Below the pieces are notes generated by a model. The model did not search any database. It saw nothing but the letters and a program-made list of their open reading frames with translations, and was not told the DNA's origin. Source: Paludibacteraceae bacterium (GTDB lineage: Bacteria; Bacteroidota; Bacteroidia; Bacteroidales; Paludibacteraceae). From it: a DNA stretch of 64,000 nt. Shown piece after piece: positions 60,795-64,000 of this stretch (position 1 is the first letter of the stretch; each line of letters begins with the position of its first letter). The DNA is taken from contig JAFXPK010000032.1 of NCBI GenBank assembly GCA_017527905.1, forward strand, positions 1-64,000, written 5' to 3'. A program made the translations under genes and the position numbers.

Positions 60795-62081
60795 ATGGAT
60801 CGTAGTGTTTGCCCTGAAATGGGTCGTGTCACGGGTGTTTCTTTCCCCAAGGCTTCGCTTGCCCGCTTGCGGAACGGGGCGAGGTTGCATGAACTGCCGT
60901 TCGGCGACGGGGATATCGTCCGTGTGGATTGCGTATTCAAGGCGGGTGCGTTCTTCCAGCCTCAGTTGCTGGTGGCGAGTTTCGCGGGACAGATGATGCG
61001 GGAGGGAACCCGTACCCATTCGTCGTCCGAAATAGCGGAGGCTTTGGACTCGCATGGCGCATCGCTCGCCATCAATGTATCGTACGAGTCGGCCTGCGTC
61101 ACGTTGTATGCGTTGACGAGGCATCTGGAGCCTATGTTGAGGCTGCTGACGGAGATCGTCACGGAGCCCGCATATCCCGAGAAGGAGTTCACGACATACC
61201 TGAACAAACGCAAACAGCAGTTCCTGATACAGAACGAGCGGGTTTCGACACTCGCCTCCCGCAACCTGAATGCGGCGCTGTTCGGACCGAAAAGCCTTTA
61301 CGGTTCGGCGGGCGAGTTGGAGGATTTCGACCGCTTGGATGTGGAGATGCTCAAGCGTTTCCATCAGGCCAATTATACCTTCGGCGATTGCGACGTCATC
61401 GTTTCCGGCAAGGTGGACGACAAGGTGCGCTGCCTGATCGACGCGACCCTCGGAACGGTTCCCGCGACCACGCATGACAGACCGGCGACCTCCATTTACG
61501 TGAGTGACGAACTGAATGCCACCTACCGCTTCGCCGAGAAGGCGGATAGCGTACAGTCCGCCATCCTCATGGGCAGCATCTGCATGTCTGCGAAAGACCC
61601 TGACTACCATGCGTTCTCGGTCCTCAATACGGTTCTGGGAGGTTATTTCGGCAGTAGGCTGATGTCGAACGTGCGGGAGGAGAAGGGCTTCACCTATGGC
61701 ATCGGTTCGTATGTCTGGTCGCTCCCCGAGATGGGACGATTCACCATCTCCACGCAGACGGCCACCGAGTTTGTGGAGCCTGCGATCGGGGAGATCAAGA
61801 AAGAGATGAACCTCCTGTGCGAGTCGCTGATACCGGCGGACGAGCTGGATTCGGTCCGCAGTTACATGCTGGGGGAGAACGCCAGGGTTCTGGACGGTTC
61901 CTTCTCCTTCGTGGACGCCTACCTCTCCTTCTTGTCGCAAGGGGTGGACGGCACTGAATTTTACAGAAAGAGTGAGAAAACCATATTGTCCGTCACGGCG
62001 GACGAACTTATCGGCCTGGCGCGGAAGTACTTCGACATGGAACGCTTCTGCATCTCTGTGGCCGGCCAAAAAACGAAGTGA
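60795..62081 (+). CDS. M16-family peptidase homologue lacking the zinc motif
   Basis: 428 residues with the two tandem M16 (pitrilysin/insulinase-like) half-domains, seen in the second half as VLNTVLGGYFGSRLMSNVREEKGFTYGIGS. At the place where active enzymes carry HxxEH (usually AHFLEHMxFKGT) this protein reads ASFAGQMMREGT, so the zinc-binding histidines and the catalytic glutamate are missing. It has no signal peptide. It may be a non-catalytic partner like the inactive subunits of other M16 pairs, but no catalytic M16 gene is adjacent. Its stop overlaps the start of the AlaX-like gene (TGATG). Confidence 0.88.
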   Translation: MDRSVCPEMGRVTGVSFPKASLARLRNGARLHELPFGDGDIVRVDCVFKAGAFFQPQLLVASFAGQMMREGTRTHSSSEIAEALDSHGASLAINVSYESACVTLYALTRHLEPMLRLLTEIVTEPAYPEKEFTTYLNKRKQQFLIQNERVSTLASRNLNAALFGPKSLYGSAGELEDFDRLDVEMLKRFHQANYTFGDCDVIVSGKVDDKVRCLIDATLGTVPATTHDRPATSIYVSDELNATYRFAEKADSVQSAILMGSICMSAKDPDYHAFSVLNTVLGGYFGSRLMSNVREEKGFTYGIGSYVWSLPEMGRFTISTQTATEFVEPAIGEIKKEMNLLCESLIPADELDSVRSYMLGENARVLDGSFSFVDAYLSFLSQGVDGTEFYRKSEKTILSVTADELIGLARKYFDMERFCISVAGQKTK

Positions 62082-62545
62082 TGGAAGCGACGGAACAGGC
62101 AAGCCTGAAATTCAGGGACCAAGGGATCGCACCTTCGCATACGGCGGAGCATCTGTTGAACCAGACCATGGTGCGGATGTTCGGGTGCGGCAGGGCGGTC
62201 TCCGCTCATGTGGAGCGCAAGAAATCGAAGTGCGATTACCTCCTGCCGTCGGACCTGACGGAACAGCAGGTGGCGGAGTTGGAGCGGCGCATGAACGAGG
62301 TCATCGGCCAGCATCTGCAGGTCTATTGCGAATATATGCCCAAGGCGGAGGCGGAGCGGCTGTTCGATCTCTCCAAGCTCCCGGAGCATACGGACGGTGA
62401 CCTGCGCATTGTCCGTATAGGCACGTACGACGCGTGTCCGTGCGTGGGCGCCCATGTCGAGAACACGAGCGAATTGGGCCGTTTCAAGGTGCTCTCCTCC
62501 TCGTTCGAGGGCGGTGTCTGCAGGATCCGTTGGAGACTGGAATGA
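62081..62545 (+). CDS. AlaX-like alanyl-tRNA editing domain protein
   Basis: 154 residues from the ATG that overlaps the upstream stop codon. It matches the stand-alone editing domain related to the AlaRS/ThrRS second additional domain. The zinc or catalytic motifs are present: HxxxH in SHTAEHLLNQTMVRMFG near residue 20, and CxxxH in CPCVGAHVENTSELG near 125. Such proteins remove serine or glycine mischarged on tRNA-Ala in trans. The size fits short AlaX forms without the oligomerisation region. Coupled to the M16-like gene. Confidence 0.88.
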   Translation: MEATEQASLKFRDQGIAPSHTAEHLLNQTMVRMFGCGRAVSAHVERKKSKCDYLLPSDLTEQQVAELERRMNEVIGQHLQVYCEYMPKAEAERLFDLSKLPEHTDGDLRIVRIGTYDACPCVGAHVENTSELGRFKVLSSSFEGGVCRIRWRLE

Positions 62546-62582
62546 GCGGCCGGCGAGGAGGACCCGAATCTTTTCTTCGGAT

Positions 62583-62696
62583 ATGGTTGAGGTTTTTCTT
62601 GTGAAATATTATATATTCGTTGAAAATAATAGTTCGTTATGCGGCTTTATATATACTTTAGTTTTCATAGTATTCTTTGTAGTATTCGCTGATTAG
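62583..62696 (+). CDS. Possible 37-residue hydrophobic peptide
   Basis: A short ORF MVEVFLVKYYIFVENNSS followed by a hydrophobic run (GFIYTLVFIVFFVVFAD) stops 1 nt before the ATG of the PqqD-like gene. The tight spacing is like translational coupling, and a PqqD-like protein often sits next to a peptide substrate. However, the stretch is very AT-rich, so a chance hydrophobic frame is quite possible. Confidence 0.25.
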   Translation: MVEVFLVKYYIFVENNSSLCGFIYTLVFIVFFVVFAD

Positions 62697-62697
62697 T

Positions 62698-62940
62698 ATG
62701 AACTTAGTTTCTGGAATGATAGTAAATGATTCTGGGTATGTGTTCAATTCCATGACGGGTGAGAGCTTCTCCATAAACCAGACGGCGAGGTTGGTTTTAA
62801 CCTTGCTAGGGGAGGGATGCTCCAAAATGGATATATATAACCGCCTCTTGTCGGAGTATGATGTGGAGGCTTCCTCGCTGGAGGCTGACGTGGATGATTT
62901 CTTTTATTTGTTGAGGAAATATAGAATCTTGGTGGACTGA
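62698..62940 (+). CDS. PqqD-like (RiPP recognition element) protein
   Basis: 80 residues, the size of stand-alone PqqD proteins. The winged-helix pattern can be seen: GYVFNSMTGESFSINQTARLVLTLL, then GCSKMDIYNRLLSEYDV and DVDDFFYLLRKYRILVD. PqqD-type domains bind leader peptides and hand them to modifying enzymes. The stop codon overlaps the ATP-grasp start (TGATG), so the two are a coupled pair, and the ATP-grasp enzyme is the likely client. Related PqqD-like proteins also occur in non-peptide clusters of Bacteroidetes. Confidence 0.8.
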   Translation: MNLVSGMIVNDSGYVFNSMTGESFSINQTARLVLTLLGEGCSKMDIYNRLLSEYDVEASSLEADVDDFFYLLRKYRILVD

Positions 62941-63980
62941 TGAGAAGCTTGGTGGTGGCGATAAGTGGAATGAATGCGACGGACAATCCGGGTCCGGGGG
63001 TCGGGGTCGCCAGAAGCCTGAGACAGTCTGGTTTCGCCGATTTCCGTGTCGTGGGCTTTTGCTACGGGTCCTTGGAGCCGGGCGCCTACATGCAGGACAT
63101 CACGGACGTGTCGTATCTGCTGCCTTTCCCTAGCGAGGGTATGGTGACATTCCTGGATAGGCTGCGTTACATCCATGAGCGGGAACATATAGACATCATC
63201 ATCCCGAACCTGGACGCCGAGCTGTTCATCTACATCAAGATCAAGGATAAACTGGAGGAGATGGGCATCCGCCTCTGCTTGCCCACTATCGAACAGTTCG
63301 ACTCCAGACAGAAATACCGCTTGCCGGACTTCGGGGAGAAGATGGGCTTTAGTGTCCCGAAGAGTTTCCGGTGCAATACGGTGGAGGACCTCCTCTCGTC
63401 GGAGAACGAGTTGCGGTACCCCATTATGATGAAGGGCAACTTCTATGAGGCCTATTATGCGGGGTACAGGGAACAGGCGGTCACCTATTTCTGGAACCTT
63501 TTGGCCAAATGGGGAGCCCCGGTCATCGCCCAACAATACATCTCCGGTGGTGAGTTCAACGTCGTGGGCGTGGGGGACGGGAAGGGCAACCTCATCTCTT
63601 GCGTGCCGATGCACAAGCAGTTCATCACCGACAAGGGAAAGGCGTGGGCGGGTGTCACCATCAAGGACGACCAGCTGATGGATTCGGCCCGCCGCTTTGT
63701 CGAGACCACCCGTTGGATGGGCGCTTTTGAGTTGGAACTATTGAGGGGGGACGATGGTGTCCTCTATCTTATCGAGATAAACCCTAGGATGCCGGCTTGG
63801 GTCTATTTGGCCACTGCGGCGGGGGAGAACATACCGGAACAGATCGTTCAATTGGCTTTGGGGGAGACGCCTAGCCAGTTCGACCATTACGATGTGGGGA
63901 AGATGTTCATCCGCTATTCCTGGGACATGGTGGTTAACCAATCTGAGTTCGGACAGTTCTCAGTGAAAGGAGAGAAGTGA
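62940..63980 (+). CDS. ATP-grasp (CarB-like) ligase
   Basis: 346 residues. An N-terminal pre-ATP-grasp domain (GMNATDNPGPGVGVARSLRQS, IDIIIPNLDAELFIYIKIKD) is followed by the ATP-grasp fold. YPIMMKGNFYEAYYAG is the lysine of the P-loop-like strand, AQQYISGGEFNVVGVGDGKG the hinge, and YLIEINPRMPAW the metal-binding glutamate/asparagine motif. Such enzymes make amide or related bonds by acyl-phosphate; the substrate cannot be read. It lies directly after the PqqD-like gene, and the next gene starts 1 nt after its stop, so a multi-gene biosynthetic operon leaves the window here. Confidence 0.88.
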   Translation: MRSLVVAISGMNATDNPGPGVGVARSLRQSGFADFRVVGFCYGSLEPGAYMQDITDVSYLLPFPSEGMVTFLDRLRYIHEREHIDIIIPNLDAELFIYIKIKDKLEEMGIRLCLPTIEQFDSRQKYRLPDFGEKMGFSVPKSFRCNTVEDLLSSENELRYPIMMKGNFYEAYYAGYREQAVTYFWNLLAKWGAPVIAQQYISGGEFNVVGVGDGKGNLISCVPMHKQFITDKGKAWAGVTIKDDQLMDSARRFVETTRWMGAFELELLRGDDGVLYLIEINPRMPAWVYLATAAGENIPEQIVQLALGETPSQFDHYDVGKMFIRYSWDMVVNQSEFGQFSVKGEK

Positions 63981-63981
63981 T

Positions 63982-64000
63982 ATGGAAAAGAAGAAATACG
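63982..64000 (+). CDS. Start of a gene cut by the right edge
   Basis: An ATG 1 nt after the ATP-grasp stop begins MEKKKY and runs off the window. Only six codons can be seen, so the product is unknown. Its position implies the same operon as the PqqD-like and ATP-grasp genes. Confidence 0.45.

Noticed and set aside
60603-62102. 499-codon open frame antisense to the M16-like gene
   Set aside because: It is a shadow of kdsB-end and M16 codon usage; the product is low-complexity Arg/His/Gln-rich and matches nothing.

Overview
The window reads as a chromosomal segment of a Bacteroidales-type bacterium. The evidence is: a type II-C CRISPR-Cas locus with a 47-bp repeat; type IX secretion (T9SS) components and cargo (a PorP/SprF-like protein, a type B C-terminal sorting domain, type A-like sorting tails); several OmpA-family proteins; an LPS gene (kdsB); many starts without a Shine-Dalgarno sequence; and recurrent promoters of the Bacteroidetes form TTTG-N19..22-TAnnTTTG. 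I cannot name genus or species from sequence alone.

Layout. 1-6454: CRISPR array (continuing off the left edge), cas2, cas1 and cas9 on the minus strand, with a divergent tracrRNA gene on the plus strand. 6455-9839: two small membrane proteins, dxs and an unknown membrane-anchored protein. 9854-17496: a secreted Cys-rich repeat protein followed by an OmpA-family protein, a second OmpA with thrombospondin-type calcium repeats, and a PorP/SprF-like protein. The last is translationally coupled to the next gene upstream, a 4,399-residue T9SS adhesin (17493-30692) with large internal duplications. 31115-31728: rplU-rpmA. 31817-36538: minus-strand operon pepD, pspC-like, uvrB, DnaJ-domain protein. 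36603-36766: a promoter-to-terminator unit with a textbook sigma-54 promoter and no ORF, a candidate small RNA. 37021-42973: recG, an unknown gene, ompA, rpsA. 43370-43563: a 6S-like RNA. 43695-48637: rsmI-like gene, histidine phosphatase, yceD-rpmF, and the frr-rsgA-histidine kinase operon. 48903-49832: a bacterial expansin-like protein. 50147-57649: a 2,500-residue secreted repeat protein with internal copies of its own tail domain. 57711-59543: an AlkD-like glycosylase and an unknown secreted protein. 59763-60720: a candidate small RNA and kdsB. 60795-62545: a degenerate M16 peptidase coupled to an AlaX-like editing protein. 62698-64000: PqqD-like and ATP-grasp genes continuing off the right edge.

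How it fits together. The CRISPR locus looks complete for interference and adaptation (cas9 with all nuclease residues, cas1, cas2, tracrRNA), and each repeat appears to carry its own promoter. A large share of the window (about 9.8-17.5 kb, the 13.2-kb adhesin, and the 7.5-kb repeat protein) encodes envelope and secreted proteins, several with T9SS signals. The rest is mainly housekeeping: translation (rplU, rpmA, rpsA, rpmF, frr, rsgA), DNA repair (uvrB, recG, AlkD) and isoprenoid and LPS precursors (dxs, kdsB). The intergenic gaps are unusually informative, with three or four candidate non-coding RNAs besides the tracrRNA.
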